In this document: one piece after another, positions 24,894-34,075 of the stretch
Numbering within the stretch: the first letter of the stretch is position 1
Layout of the letters: the number at the start of each line of letters is the position of its first letter
Assembly (NCBI GenBank): GCA_963715825.1
Contig: CAVQSI010000007.1
Span: 124,001-188,000 of the forward strand
Source of the DNA: Sva-07 sp963715825
GTDB lineage: Bacteria > Actinomycetota > Acidimicrobiia > Acidimicrobiales > Ilumatobacteraceae
Direction: 5' to 3'
DNA length: 64,000 bases
Notes under the pieces: generated by a model
What the model was told of the DNA's origin: nothing
What the model saw: the letters and a program-made list of their open reading frames with translations, nothing else
Databases searched by the model: none
Position numbers and translations under genes: made by a program

Positions 24894-25829
24894 ATGGCCC
24901 ATTTCTCGCCCGCACTCGCCGAGCGCATCGCCACCCGCCACGGAGTCGTCACCCGCTCCGATCTGATCATCGACGGGTTTTCGCGACGCGAGATCGACCG
25001 TCTCGTCGAGCGGGGCACGTGCATCCGAGTTCACAACGGCGTCTACCGACTCGCCACCGCACCCGACACGTTCGAGTCGAGATGCGCTGCTGCGTGCGCA
25101 GCCGATCCTGACGTCGTGATCACCGGTGTCGCCGCGGCACGGTTGTGGAGCTTTCGTCACGTCTGGCGCGTCGATCGACCCGTCGTGCTGGTCACCCACG
25201 ACCGCACACCACTCACTCGCGGCATCGTGCTGCGTCGCTCGAAGGTGCTCGATACGACCGACTGGGTGGAACGCGACGACGGCATCCGGGTGGCGTCACC
25301 GCCTCGGACGTGGTTCGACTGCGCCCGCGACCTCGACGACGAACGGTTCGAACGCCTCACCGAATGGGTGCTCGACCAGCACGCGACCGTGCCGACGCTC
25401 TGGGCGACCGCCCGTCGCTTGCAGGCCAGGGGACGCCCGGGCAGCGCCCGAGTGCGACGCGTGATGGACGCACGTGACGACTGGCAGAAGCCTGCCGGAT
25501 CGGGGCTCGAACTCCGCGTGCTGCAGGCACTCAAGCGGCGAGGTGTCGTGTTGCATCGTCAGTACCCGCTCGTCCTCGCCGACGGCGCGGTCATCCACCC
25601 CGACGGCGCTGACCCGGCCATCAGGTGGGCCCTCGAGATCGACCACGTGACCTGGCACGGCGGCCGACTCGATGCGCAGTACGACAAGACCCGTGATCGG
25701 CGCGCCCGCCTCGTCGGCTGGCAGATCGAACGCGTCACCGATCAGGAACTGGCCGAGAACTTCGACGCAGTGATCGATCAGCTCGTCGCGCTTCATCGCC
25801 AACGCGCCGCCACCTTCGCCGCGGCCTGA
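24894..25829 (+). CDS. AbiEi-like / DUF559-type protein
   Basis: A 311-residue protein. Residues about 1-60 are an AbiEi-type winged helix (ALAERIATRHGVVTRSDLI, then RREIDRLVERGTCIRVHNGVY). The middle matches type IV antitoxin-like AbiEi proteins (WSFRHVWRVDRPVVLVTHDR). The C-terminus looks like a DUF559/Vsr-type nuclease core (WALEIDHVTWHGGRLDAQYDK, then RRARLVGWQIERVT). Such proteins are frequent in actinobacteria; no AbiEii toxin gene is adjacent. It is flanked on both sides by the same 47-base palindrome, suggesting a cassette that may move or recombine. I chose the ATG at 24894; an earlier ATG at 24858 is possible. Confidence 0.72.
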   Translation: MAHFSPALAERIATRHGVVTRSDLIIDGFSRREIDRLVERGTCIRVHNGVYRLATAPDTFESRCAAACAADPDVVITGVAAARLWSFRHVWRVDRPVVLVTHDRTPLTRGIVLRRSKVLDTTDWVERDDGIRVASPPRTWFDCARDLDDERFERLTEWVLDQHATVPTLWATARRLQARGRPGSARVRRVMDARDDWQKPAGSGLELRVLQALKRRGVVLHRQYPLVLADGAVIHPDGADPAIRWALEIDHVTWHGGRLDAQYDKTRDRRARLVGWQIERVTDQELAENFDAVIDQLVALHRQRAATFAAA

Positions 25830-25836
25830 CCCCCAT

Positions 25837-25883
25837 TTCGTGAACAACTTCACCTCTGAGAGGTGGAGTTGTTCACGAGATGG
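25837..25883. repeat. 47-base palindromic repeat, copy 2
   Basis: Same orientation as the copy at 24741. It forms a longer stem here: TCGTGAACAACT pairs with AGTTGTTCACGA and CACCTC with GAGGTG. Some differences from copy 1 keep or improve pairing, which suggests the hairpin itself is conserved. It starts 7 bases after the AbiEi-like stop. Confidence 0.75.
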
Positions 25884-25915
25884 CAGAGGGGCGCAATCGC
25901 TCCTACGCTCGAACC

Positions 25916-26812
25916 ATGCGTGTAGCCATCACCGGATCGACGGGCCTGATCGGCTCGGCCCTCAAGCCCCATCTCGAATCGCTCGGCCACGAGGTCGTCC
26001 GAGTCGTCCGGAGCAACCCGACGGGGACCGACATCTCGTGGTCGCCGGCCGAGGGCCGCATCGACGCGGGCGCACTCGACGGCATCGACGCGGTGGTACA
26101 TCTCGCGGGCGCAGGCATCGGCGACAAGCGCTGGACCGACGACTACAAGCGTGAGCTGCTCGAGAGCCGCACGAAGGGCACCACACTGATCTCCGAAGCG
26201 ATCGCGTCCGCGACCGACGGTCCCACGGTGTTCCTGTCCGGATCGGCGATCGGCATCTACGGCGCACGCGGCGACGAGGAACTCACCGAGACCTCGGCGC
26301 CCGGCGACGGGTTCCTCGCTGACATCTGCGTGCAGTGGGAACAGGCAACGAGTGCCGCCGAAGCCGCCGGCGTGCGGGTCGTGCACCTGCGCACGGGCAT
26401 CGTGCTGTCGGCCAAGGGTGGCGCGCTCAAGAAGCAGTTGCCGCTGTTCAAGTTCGGCCTCGGCGGCAAGATGGGCTCGGGCGACCAGTGGCAGAGCTGG
26501 ATCTCGATCGACGACGAAGTCGCGGCGATCACCCACCTCCTCACCGCCGACACCACCGGCGCCGTCAACCTGACCGCCCCGAAGCCGGTCACCAACGCCG
26601 AGTTCGCCGACACGCTCGGCGACGTCCTGCACCGGCCGACGTTCCTGCCGATCCCGAAGTTCGGCCCGAAGCTGCTGCTCGGCGGCGAACTCGCCGACAA
26701 CCTGCTGTTCTCCGGCCAGCGGGTGCTCCCGGCCGTGCTCGACGCCGACAGCGGGTTCAGCTTCCAGCATCCCGATCTGGCCACTGCGCTCCAGACGCTC
26801 GTCGGCACGTGA
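25916..26812 (+). CDS. TIGR01777-family NAD-dependent epimerase-like protein
   Basis: A 298-residue extended SDR. It has the Rossmann motif AITGSTGLIGSALKPHLES, the family stretch VVHLAGAGIGDKRW, the substrate region FLSGSAIGIYGARGDEELTE and GQRVLPAVLDADSGFSFQHP near the end, all typical of the YfcH/SDR39U1 group. The biochemical function of this group is not established. The ATG at 25916 precedes the glycine motif directly. Its stop overlaps the next gene's GTG by 4 bases. Confidence 0.87.
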   Translation: MRVAITGSTGLIGSALKPHLESLGHEVVRVVRSNPTGTDISWSPAEGRIDAGALDGIDAVVHLAGAGIGDKRWTDDYKRELLESRTKGTTLISEAIASATDGPTVFLSGSAIGIYGARGDEELTETSAPGDGFLADICVQWEQATSAAEAAGVRVVHLRTGIVLSAKGGALKKQLPLFKFGLGGKMGSGDQWQSWISIDDEVAAITHLLTADTTGAVNLTAPKPVTNAEFADTLGDVLHRPTFLPIPKFGPKLLLGGELADNLLFSGQRVLPAVLDADSGFSFQHPDLATALQTLVGT

Positions 26813-28071
26813 GTTCACCTCTCGCCCGACCCGACGAGCCGGTGGCCGTCGTGGGGGCCGGGCTCGCCGGGTTGTCGTGCGCCGTCGCGCTCCACGACGC
26901 CGGAATCCCCGTGCAGCTGTACGAGGCGAGCAACGGCATCGGCGGTCGGGTCCGCACCGATCGCGTCGACGGCTTCACACTCGACCGCGGCTTCCAGGTG
27001 GCCTTGACCGCCTACCCCGAGATGCACCGCCAACTCGACATGGCGGCGCTCGACCTCCAGGCCTTCGATCCGGGTGCGCTCGTGTGGCGCAACGGCAAGG
27101 GATCCGTCGTCGGCGACCCGTTCCGCCGTCCGACCACGGCGCTGTCGACCGTGACCGCCCCGATCGGTTCACTGTTCGACAAGGCTCGCATCGCTCGGTT
27201 GCGCCACCGTCTGCGTGGCGTGCATCCCGTCCGGCTTCTGCAGGGCGACGACACCACGACACGCGCTGCTCTGGCCGACGCCGGGTTCTCCGACACGATC
27301 ATCGAGCGGTTCTTCCGACCGCTCGTCGGGGGCATCCAACTCGACCCCGACCTCACGGACAGCCGCCGGATGTTCGACATCATTTTCCGCATGCTTGCCG
27401 ACGGCGACTCCGCCGTTCCCGCTGCTGGCATGCAGGCCATCCCACAGCAGCTTGCCGACCGGTTGCCGGACGGCTGCGTGCACCTCGACGCTCCTGTGAA
27501 GGCGACCACCCCGACCTCGATCACGGTCGACGGCAACACGATCGCCGCAGCGGCCGTCGTGGTCGCCACGGAGGGTCCCGTCGCTGCGAGCCTGCTCGAC
27601 CTGGCGCCGGTGGAGTCGAAGTCGGTCGGCGCCGTCTACTTCTCGGCCCCCGCCGCACCGATCGACTCGAAGCTCGTCGTGCTCGACGGCACCGGCCGAG
27701 GACCGGTCCTGAACGTCGCCGTGATGAGCAACGTGGCGCCGACCTACGCACCGAGCGGCTCGCATCTCGTGGTTGCGGCGCTCCCCGGTCACGACGGCGA
27801 CACGATCGAGGCCGACGCCCGCTCGCAACTGCGCGGCTGGTGGGGTCCCCAGGTCGACGCATGGGATCACGTGGCGACCTACCGCATCGCCCACGGCCAG
27901 CCCCGCCAGCGACCGCCGTTCGACCCCAAGCGCCGGGTTCGGCTCGACGACGGACGCTTCGTGTGCGGCGACCACCGCGACACCGCCTCGATCCAGGGTG
28001 CGATGTACTCGGGCCGCCGCTGCGGTCTCGCGATCGCCGCCGAGATCGGCCAGACTGTCTCCCATGGCTGA
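26809..28071 (+). CDS. FAD-dependent amine-oxidase/phytoene-desaturase-like oxidoreductase
   Basis: A 420-residue flavoprotein. The N-terminus has the FAD-binding motif VAVVGAGLAGLSCAVALHDAG followed by YEASNGIGGRVRTDRVDGF, and the C-terminus the second FAD-contact region FVCGDHRDTASIQGAMYSGR. This is the layout of protoporphyrinogen oxidases, amine oxidases and carotenoid desaturases; the substrate is unknown. The GTG at 26809 overlaps the stop of the preceding SDR gene (GTGA), and the 3' end overlaps the SRPBCC gene by 8 bases, so the three form an operon. Confidence 0.85.
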   Translation: MSSPLARPDEPVAVVGAGLAGLSCAVALHDAGIPVQLYEASNGIGGRVRTDRVDGFTLDRGFQVALTAYPEMHRQLDMAALDLQAFDPGALVWRNGKGSVVGDPFRRPTTALSTVTAPIGSLFDKARIARLRHRLRGVHPVRLLQGDDTTTRAALADAGFSDTIIERFFRPLVGGIQLDPDLTDSRRMFDIIFRMLADGDSAVPAAGMQAIPQQLADRLPDGCVHLDAPVKATTPTSITVDGNTIAAAAVVVATEGPVAASLLDLAPVESKSVGAVYFSAPAAPIDSKLVVLDGTGRGPVLNVAVMSNVAPTYAPSGSHLVVAALPGHDGDTIEADARSQLRGWWGPQVDAWDHVATYRIAHGQPRQRPPFDPKRRVRLDDGRFVCGDHRDTASIQGAMYSGRRCGLAIAAEIGQTVSHG

Positions 28072-28549
28072 CGGAATCTCCGACGACAACGCACCCACTT
28101 CGAGCGTCGACGAGGACGACAAGGTGGTACGGGGTATCCGGTTCGTGCCCGCCGAACCCCAGGCGATCTTCGACCTGCTCGCCGATCCGGCGCAGCATTC
28201 GACGATCGACGGCTCGGGATCGGTGCGCTCCAGCACCACGGAGGCCCCCGAGCGGTTGGCGCTCGGTTCGAAGTTCTCGATGTCGATGAAGATGGCTGTG
28301 CCCTACAAGATCACCAACGAGGTCGTGGAGTTCGACGAACCCTCGCTGATCGCCTGGCAACACATGGGCAAGCACGTCTGGCGGTACCGGCTGCGTCCCG
28401 TCGACGGCGGCACCGAGGTCACCGAGGAGTTCGACTTCCGTCCCGCTCGCAGTGCCATTGCGCTCAAGCTGTCCGGCGCCCCGAAGCGCAACGCAAAGGC
28501 GATCGAGGCGACCCTCGACCGGCTCGTGGCCCACTTCCAGCCCGCCTGA
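28064..28549 (+). CDS. SRPBCC / START-like domain protein
   Basis: A 161-residue protein with a polyketide cyclase/START-like hydrophobic pocket fold: VVRGIRFVPAEPQAIFDLLADPAQHSTID at the start, YKITNEVVEFDEPSLIAWQHM in the middle and a long C-terminal helix (RNAKAIEATLDRLVAHF). Members bind lipids or aromatic ligands. It overlaps the preceding oxidoreductase gene, so it may act on the same ligand. Confidence 0.82.
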   Translation: MADGISDDNAPTSSVDEDDKVVRGIRFVPAEPQAIFDLLADPAQHSTIDGSGSVRSSTTEAPERLALGSKFSMSMKMAVPYKITNEVVEFDEPSLIAWQHMGKHVWRYRLRPVDGGTEVTEEFDFRPARSAIALKLSGAPKRNAKAIEATLDRLVAHFQPA

Positions 28550-28577
28550 CCTGCCGCGGCGCGTCCGCTCGGGACCT

Positions 28578-28607
28578 TTGACCATCGCAACAATTGCGGG
28601 GTAGGGG
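28578..28607 (+). promoter_or_regulatory. Putative promoter/operator of the marR-argJ pair
   Basis: A TTGACC -35-like box (28578-28583) is followed after 18 bases by TAGGGG. Between them is the inverted repeat CGCAA-CAA-TTGCG (28586-28598), where the encoded MarR protein could autoregulate. A GGAGG lies only one base before the marR ATG, so translation may depend less on it. Confidence 0.35.
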
Positions 28608-28619
28608 TAGGTTGGAGGC

Positions 28620-29084
28620 ATGGCAGGTGACGAACTGACACCAGCATGGTTGACCGCCGACGAGATGATCGCGTGGCGGACCTACATCGAGACGTACGGC
28701 GACCTCATTGCGGCGATCGAGCGTGACCTCGCTGCGCACGACCTGACGCTGGGCGACTACCAGGTGTTCGTGTACCTGTCCGAAGCGCCGAACCGATCGA
28801 TGCGCATGTGTGATCTCGCCGACCTGCTCCAGCTGTCGCCGAGCGGCTTGACGCGTCGCCTCGACGGTCTGGTCAAGGCCGGGTTCGTCACTCGCGAACC
28901 ATCCACCGACGACCGCCGGGTGATGCTGGCGACGCTGACCCCGTCCGGATTCGCCGCCCTCGAAGGCGCCGCTGCGGATCATGTGGCAAGCGTTCGCCGA
29001 CACATCTTCGATCACCTCGACGACGATCAGGTCGGCGCACTGGCGTCGATCTTCCAGTCGATCAAGACCGGCCTGGCCCAGTGA
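28620..29084 (+). CDS. MarR-family transcriptional regulator
   Basis: A 154-residue winged-helix regulator. The DNA-binding region is LTLGDYQVFVYLSEAPNRSM, RMCDLADLLQLSPSGLTRRL and the wing FVTREPSTDDRRVMLATLTP, with helices at both ends for dimerisation. MarR proteins usually respond to small phenolic or oxidising ligands. The stop overlaps the argJ-like GTG (GTGA), an unusual pairing for an arginine gene. Confidence 0.9.
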   Translation: MAGDELTPAWLTADEMIAWRTYIETYGDLIAAIERDLAAHDLTLGDYQVFVYLSEAPNRSMRMCDLADLLQLSPSGLTRRLDGLVKAGFVTREPSTDDRRVMLATLTPSGFAALEGAAADHVASVRRHIFDHLDDDQVGALASIFQSIKTGLAQ

Positions 29085-30262
29085 CCACCACGGCGACCCG
29101 CCTGCCGACCCGTCTGCCGCAGGGCTTCCACAGCCACGTCGCCAACATCGGGGTCAAGGACGACACCGACGACTTCGTGGTCATCGCCGCCGACCGCGCG
29201 GTACCGGTGGCCGGCGTGTTCACCCGGAGCCGGTTCGCCGGGCCGAGCGTCACACTCAGCCGCGCCCAGATCGCCGACGGTCAGGCTCACGCCGTCGTCG
29301 TGATCTCGAAGAACGCCAACGTGGCCACCGGGCCGCAAGGCCACGCCGACGCCATCGAGGTGGCCCAGCGCGTGGCCGCACGGCTGGGGTGCGAGCCGAC
29401 GGACGTCGTGGTGACCTCGACCGGCGTGATCGGCCGTCGCTACCCCATCGACCGGATCCGCGCCGGCATCGACGCACTGCCCGACTCGCTCAGCTCCGAC
29501 GATGCGGTCGGGCCGGCCCGCGGGATGATGACCACCGACACCGTGGCAAAGCTCGCCGAAGCGGCCGTCGCAGGAAGCACGGCACGGGTGGTCGGCATGG
29601 CCAAGGGCGTCGGGATGATCGAGCCCGACATGGCCACCCACATCTCGCTGCTGTTCACCGACGCCGAGCTGTCCGCCAGCGACCTCGAGGCCGTGTTCCG
29701 GCGTGTGGTCGACCGCACGTTCAACTGCGTCAGCATCGACACCGACACCTCGACGAGCGACTCGTCGGTGATCATGGCGTCGGGCGCCGCCGGGCCGGTC
29801 GACCTCGATGCGTTCGAAGCAGCGCTCCACGCCGTCGCACTCGATCTGACCAAGCAGATCGCCCGAGACGGCGAGGGCGCACACTCACTGATCGAGGTCC
29901 ACGTCGACGCCGCGAGCGACCGCTCCCAGGCGAAGCGGGTGGCGAAGGCGATCGTCAACTCGCCGCTCGTCAAGACCGCCGTGCACGGTGGCGACCCGAA
30001 CTGGGGCCGGGTGGCGATGGCGATCGGCAAGTGCAGCGACGACACCGACATCGACCAGGACGCCGTGGTGATCCGCTTCGGCGACACCGAGGTGTATCCG
30101 CGGCTGCTCGACGACGACGCGCTCGCCGCCCTGTCGGGCTACATGCGCGGCACCGACGTCCGCATCCACGTGTCACTGTCGACCGGCGATGCCGACGCCA
30201 CCGTCTGGGGCTGCGACCTCTCCGACGACTACGTGAGATTCAACGCCGACTACACGACATGA
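29081..30262 (+). CDS. argJ: ArgJ, glutamate N-acetyltransferase / ornithine acetyltransferase
   Basis: A 393-residue enzyme of arginine synthesis that transfers acetyl from N-acetylornithine to glutamate. It is a self-cleaving Ntn-type protein; the cleavage motif is GVGMIEPDMATHISLLF, with the nucleophilic Thr after Ala. Other family marks are VVTSTGVIGRRYPIDRI, FNCVSIDTDTSTSDSSVIMA and GGDPNWGRVAMAIG. No other arg genes are near, and it is coupled to a MarR gene, so a specialised acetyltransferase role is possible. Confidence 0.9.
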   Translation: MTTTATRLPTRLPQGFHSHVANIGVKDDTDDFVVIAADRAVPVAGVFTRSRFAGPSVTLSRAQIADGQAHAVVVISKNANVATGPQGHADAIEVAQRVAARLGCEPTDVVVTSTGVIGRRYPIDRIRAGIDALPDSLSSDDAVGPARGMMTTDTVAKLAEAAVAGSTARVVGMAKGVGMIEPDMATHISLLFTDAELSASDLEAVFRRVVDRTFNCVSIDTDTSTSDSSVIMASGAAGPVDLDAFEAALHAVALDLTKQIARDGEGAHSLIEVHVDAASDRSQAKRVAKAIVNSPLVKTAVHGGDPNWGRVAMAIGKCSDDTDIDQDAVVIRFGDTEVYPRLLDDDALAALSGYMRGTDVRIHVSLSTGDADATVWGCDLSDDYVRFNADYTT

Positions 30263-30377
30263 GCGCCCGTTCTGTGGTGGGCCGACCGCACCGCATCTGC
30301 GTGATTCACTCATCCTCACTGATGGGACAGCGAGCGGATGCTCGACGGGCGACCGCTCGGCTGTGCGAACATGCGCA

Positions 30378-31400
30378 ATGGCCGATCCACGATTGCGGGC
30401 ACATCTGGCCGATCTGGGGGCCGCCGCCGACCAGCTCGCCGATCTCGACGACGACGACCTGATCGGCCTCGCCGGCGACATACAGCTCGGTGGAGGGCTG
30501 CGGTTCACGCTCGACGACGTTGCTCGTCAGGCGGGCTGCAACCCCGACGAGGTGCGGACGATCTACGAGGGGCTCGGCCTCCGCGTCGACGACCTGGCAG
30601 GTTTCGGCGACGGCGACGTCGCTCTGGTTTCGCTGATTGCGCACGACACGAGCGGGATCATCGAGACGGTCGGGACACAGATCCTGCGAGTCGCGGGCAG
30701 TTCACTCTCACGCTTGGCCGAGGCAACGGTGGCGGCCTACGTCCAGGACGTGGAGCATCGAGATGACTCACGTGACGTCATCGCCGAGGCGAATCAGAAC
30801 GCGTTCGCGTCGACCCTCGTCCTCGTTTTGGGAGACATGCTGCCCACCATCTTCCGTCATCACATGTGGACGTCGGTCCGTCGCCAACGCGCCGCGCAGC
30901 ACGGCATCGTCGATCCACAGGTCGTCCGCCTGGCGATCGGTTTCGTCGATCTGGTCGGGTTCACCTCGTTCTCACGATTCGCGTCACCTGCCGAACTCAT
31001 CGCAGTGATCGAGGACTTCGAGCGGCGAGCGTTCGAGACGGCACACCGGTTCGGCGGACGGATCGTCAAGAGCATCGGCGACGAAGTGATGATCGCAGCG
31101 AGCGACGCTCGCACCGTTTCAGCGATCGCCCTCGAACTGATCGGCACGACCGGCGATGATCCCTCCGTTGCTCCGCGAGCCGGGGTCAGCGCCGGCGACG
31201 TGTTGTTCAGACTGGGCGACTATTACGGTCCGGTGGTCAATCTGGCCTCGCGGCTCACCGCCGAAGCGGTCCCTGGCGAGATCCTGACCGACCAATCGAC
31301 CGATGTCGGACCCGACATGGCGCTGCAGCCTGCGGGCCGGAGAACCCTCAAGGGCTTCTCCGAACCGGTCACGGTCTGGTCGGTCGAGCCATTCACCTGA
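30378..31400 (+). CDS. Class III adenylate/guanylate cyclase
   Basis: A 340-residue cytosolic cyclase. Residues about 1-180 are a helical regulatory domain of the kind found in actinobacterial cyclases (FTLDDVARQAGCNPDEVRTI). Residues about 190-335 are the catalytic domain: FVDLVGFTSFSR (metal Asp), GRIVKSIGDEVMIAA (base-recognising Lys and second metal Asp) and YYGPVVNLASRLTAEA (Asn and Arg of the transition state), so it should be active as a homodimer. The base-selecting residue pattern fits ATP. The ATG at 30378 is chosen. Confidence 0.9.
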   Translation: MADPRLRAHLADLGAAADQLADLDDDDLIGLAGDIQLGGGLRFTLDDVARQAGCNPDEVRTIYEGLGLRVDDLAGFGDGDVALVSLIAHDTSGIIETVGTQILRVAGSSLSRLAEATVAAYVQDVEHRDDSRDVIAEANQNAFASTLVLVLGDMLPTIFRHHMWTSVRRQRAAQHGIVDPQVVRLAIGFVDLVGFTSFSRFASPAELIAVIEDFERRAFETAHRFGGRIVKSIGDEVMIAASDARTVSAIALELIGTTGDDPSVAPRAGVSAGDVLFRLGDYYGPVVNLASRLTAEAVPGEILTDQSTDVGPDMALQPAGRRTLKGFSEPVTVWSVEPFT

Positions 31401-31424
31401 CCCGCTCGGAACGGACGACCTCGG

Positions 31425-32201
31425 TCACTTCGGCGGCATGCGGATGCCGCCGTCGACGCGAATCGACTCGGCGTTCATGTAGCTGTTGGTGATGCACTCG
31501 AGCACCATCGAGGCGAGCTGCTCGGGGTCGCCGAGGCGCTTCGGGAACAGCACGCCCTTCTGGAGGTTCTCCTTGAACGCTTCGGACGCCTCGCCTTCGC
31601 CGTAGATCGGCGTGTCGATGAGGCCGGGTGCCACGGTGTTGACGCGGATGCCGACAGCGGAGAGGTCGCGGGCGACCGGGAGGGTCATGCCGACGACGCC
31701 GCCCTTCGATGCCGAGTAGCTGGCCTGGCCGATCTGGCCGTCGAACGCTGCGACCGAAGCGATGTTGACGATCGCGCCGCGCTCGCCGTGCTCGAGCGGC
31801 TCGGTCGTGCTCATCGCCGTGGCGGCGACACGGATGCAGTCGAACGTGCCGATCAGGTTGATGGCGATGACCTTCTTGAACGCGTCGAGGTTGGCGGCCG
31901 ACTCGAGCGTGCCGTCCTTGCCGATCGTGCGCTGCGCCCAGCCGATGCCGGCGGAGTTGACGAGCACCCGCAGCGGGCCCATCGACTTGGCCATCTCGAC
32001 GGCGTTGACGATGTCGTCGGTGTTGGTGACGTCGACCTTGCAGAAGGCGCCGCCGATCTCGTCGGCGAGTTCGTTGCCCTTGTCCTCCTGCAGGTCGGCG
32101 ATGACGACCTTGGCGCCGAGGGCGGCCAGCTTGCGGGCCGACGCGGCACCGATCCCCGATGCTCCACCCGTGACGATTGCGCTTGCTCCAGAAATGTCCA
32201 T
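31425..32201 (-). CDS. Short-chain dehydrogenase, 3-hydroxyacyl-CoA dehydrogenase type
   Basis: A 258-residue classical SDR. It has the cofactor motif VTGGASGIGAASARKLAALG, the NSAGIG strand, the catalytic Ser region IVNIASVAAFDGQIGQASY and the YSASKGG active site. The segment GIRVNTVAPGLIDTPIYGEG resembles the type 2 (HSD17B10-like) 3-hydroxyacyl-CoA dehydrogenases. NAD+ preference is indicated by the Asp in VVIADLQED. Confidence 0.87.
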   Translation of the reverse strand: MDISGASAIVTGGASGIGAASARKLAALGAKVVIADLQEDKGNELADEIGGAFCKVDVTNTDDIVNAVEMAKSMGPLRVLVNSAGIGWAQRTIGKDGTLESAANLDAFKKVIAINLIGTFDCIRVAATAMSTTEPLEHGERGAIVNIASVAAFDGQIGQASYSASKGGVVGMTLPVARDLSAVGIRVNTVAPGLIDTPIYGEGEASEAFKENLQKGVLFPKRLGDPEQLASMVLECITNSYMNAESIRVDGGIRMPPK

Positions 32202-32247
32202 GGGGCCGAAAGCTATTCGCCGAGGTGCCCTGACGAGGAATCCGGCC

Positions 32248-33915
32248 TCAGCCGTTGTTGAGGATCAGCACCCGATCGCCGTAGCCGAGGAACGAGTAGA
32301 CGAACGCGGCGTCGGCGGCTCGCATGCGGAAGCAGCCGTGCGACGCGTTGCGGAACGCTTCGGTGCCGACCTGGCTCTCGCTCATGGCGACGTACTTGTG
32401 GAAGGCGACCCGGCCGCCCTGGTCGCCGCGGGTGAACGCCGTGAAGTGCCACAGCGTGTACCCGCCGCCGTACCAGGGGTTGCTCTTGAAGAACACTCGG
32501 TACTCGCCGGCGGGCGCATCGTTGATCGGGCCGGCCGTGAACGGCATCCATCCGGTGACCGGCCACCCGTCGTCGCACAGCCACATCCGCTGCGCGACGC
32601 GGTCGACGACCGCGGAGTGCCCGGGCGGCGCCATCGAGCAGTCAGGCCCGGGAGGCTGCTCGTTCCACAGCACGTGCGCATCGGGCGACGGCGTCACTGC
32701 GGCTCCGGTGAACCAGCCGACGACATCGACGATCACGTGTGACGTGGTCGACGAGTGCAGGTAGAGCCCGCTCGTCCCCGACGGCACGACGGCCATGTTG
32801 GCAACGGTCTGGTTCGGTTTGTCGACGTTGAGTGTCGAGATCGGCGGCTTCGCGGTCTGGCCGGGGAACGCGGTCACGAAGCCCCAGCCCGCCGACTCGG
32901 CCATCGTCACGTTCGCAACGACCGCGGCCGCCTGACCCGTCGCGCCCGTGGTGTCCAGCGCTTGCGATCCGTCGGGCCAGAACCGGTCACGGCCGTCGCT
33001 GCGGGTGTCCATCACCCGCACCGGATCGATGAGCATCAGCAGGCCGTCGGACGAGTCCGCAGCGGTCGGACCGGTGAACCAGCCGGCGATGTCGACGATC
33101 AGGTGTCCTCCGGTCGAGGCGTACACGTCGAACCCGGCGCCGCTGACCGGCACGATCACCCCCGACGCCCGGGTCTGGCCGGCACCGTCGGTGTTGAGCA
33201 CCGATGTGGTCGGCCGAGGAGCGCCGGCTGCATACGCCGAGAAGTAGCCGTAGCCGATCGACGACGTCGTCGTGAGGTTGACGAACACGGCGGTCGCATC
33301 GGAGGGCACGTCGGCGGGCAATGCCACGCGTTGTGTCTCGTCGGGGACCAACCCGATGTCGCTGCGGTCACGGGTGTCGAGCAGACGCCGCGGCGTCATC
33401 GCGACGAATCGTCCGGCATCGGTCGAGGTGGTCGGGACGAAGTAGCCCGAGACGTCGACGATGACGTGGCTGATCGTCGAGGTGGACAGATCGATCGAGC
33501 CGCCGGCGCCGAGCGCGACGATCGCTCCGTTGGCTCGCGTCTCCAGTGGCGCCGACCAGTTGAGCGTGGACGTCGCCGGGAGTGGCGCCCCGCTCGCACC
33601 AACGGTCACGTAGCCCCACCCCCAAGGGGCGGCGACGGTGACGGTGATCGCAGCGGCGACGGCGTCGGTCGGCACACCACAGCGGTCAGCGACGGGCACG
33701 GTGATGACCTGGCCGGTGTCGAGCGGCCACCCGACGCCTTGGCGCGTGTCGATCAGTCGACAGGGCTCGACCGCAACGAGATGTGCCGTCGTCGCAAGGG
33801 GTGCCGCCGATGCCGGACTCGAACCGTCCGGGAGCGCAATGCCTGCTCCGACGACCACGCTCGCCACCATCGTCGCCAGCGCGGCGACGCTCCGATGCGC
33901 AGCGTTCCAGCCCAT
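32248..33915 (-). CDS. Secreted L,D-transpeptidase with three DTR/GWF repeats
   Basis: A 555-residue exported wall enzyme. A good SD (GGAGG, 8 bases ahead) fixes the ATG at 33915. The signal peptide is SVAALATMVASVVVGAGIAL with ASA before cleavage. Three repeats of about 115 residues follow, each starting R-x-x-D-T-R and ending with a G-(W/Y)-F strand. The C-terminal ~130 residues are a YkuD domain with the catalytic NASHGCFRM motif (Cys nucleophile), which cross-links peptidoglycan by 3-3 bonds. The repeats may bind wall polymer; that role is inference. Confidence 0.88.
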   Translation of the reverse strand: MGWNAAHRSVAALATMVASVVVGAGIALPDGSSPASAAPLATTAHLVAVEPCRLIDTRQGVGWPLDTGQVITVPVADRCGVPTDAVAAAITVTVAAPWGWGYVTVGASGAPLPATSTLNWSAPLETRANGAIVALGAGGSIDLSTSTISHVIVDVSGYFVPTTSTDAGRFVAMTPRRLLDTRDRSDIGLVPDETQRVALPADVPSDATAVFVNLTTTSSIGYGYFSAYAAGAPRPTTSVLNTDGAGQTRASGVIVPVSGAGFDVYASTGGHLIVDIAGWFTGPTAADSSDGLLMLIDPVRVMDTRSDGRDRFWPDGSQALDTTGATGQAAAVVANVTMAESAGWGFVTAFPGQTAKPPISTLNVDKPNQTVANMAVVPSGTSGLYLHSSTTSHVIVDVVGWFTGAAVTPSPDAHVLWNEQPPGPDCSMAPPGHSAVVDRVAQRMWLCDDGWPVTGWMPFTAGPINDAPAGEYRVFFKSNPWYGGGYTLWHFTAFTRGDQGGRVAFHKYVAMSESQVGTEAFRNASHGCFRMRAADAAFVYSFLGYGDRVLILNNG

Positions 33916-34075
33916 GTCGATCACCTCCGCTCGGGGCGAGACCGGGACTGGCGATCTCGCTCAGCCGTCCTGTGGTTCCCTTCCATCACACCAAGCAGGC
34001 GACTCGCTCGACAGGGCAGAAGGTCCAGCTCACCGAGCGCGGCCGCACTGCCTCAGACGGTCAGGTGCCGCAGCG

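Noticed and set aside
30263..30377. A third LexA box (CGAACATGCGCA) before the cyclase gene
   Set aside because: Only the left half-site matches; the right half GTTCG is absent.
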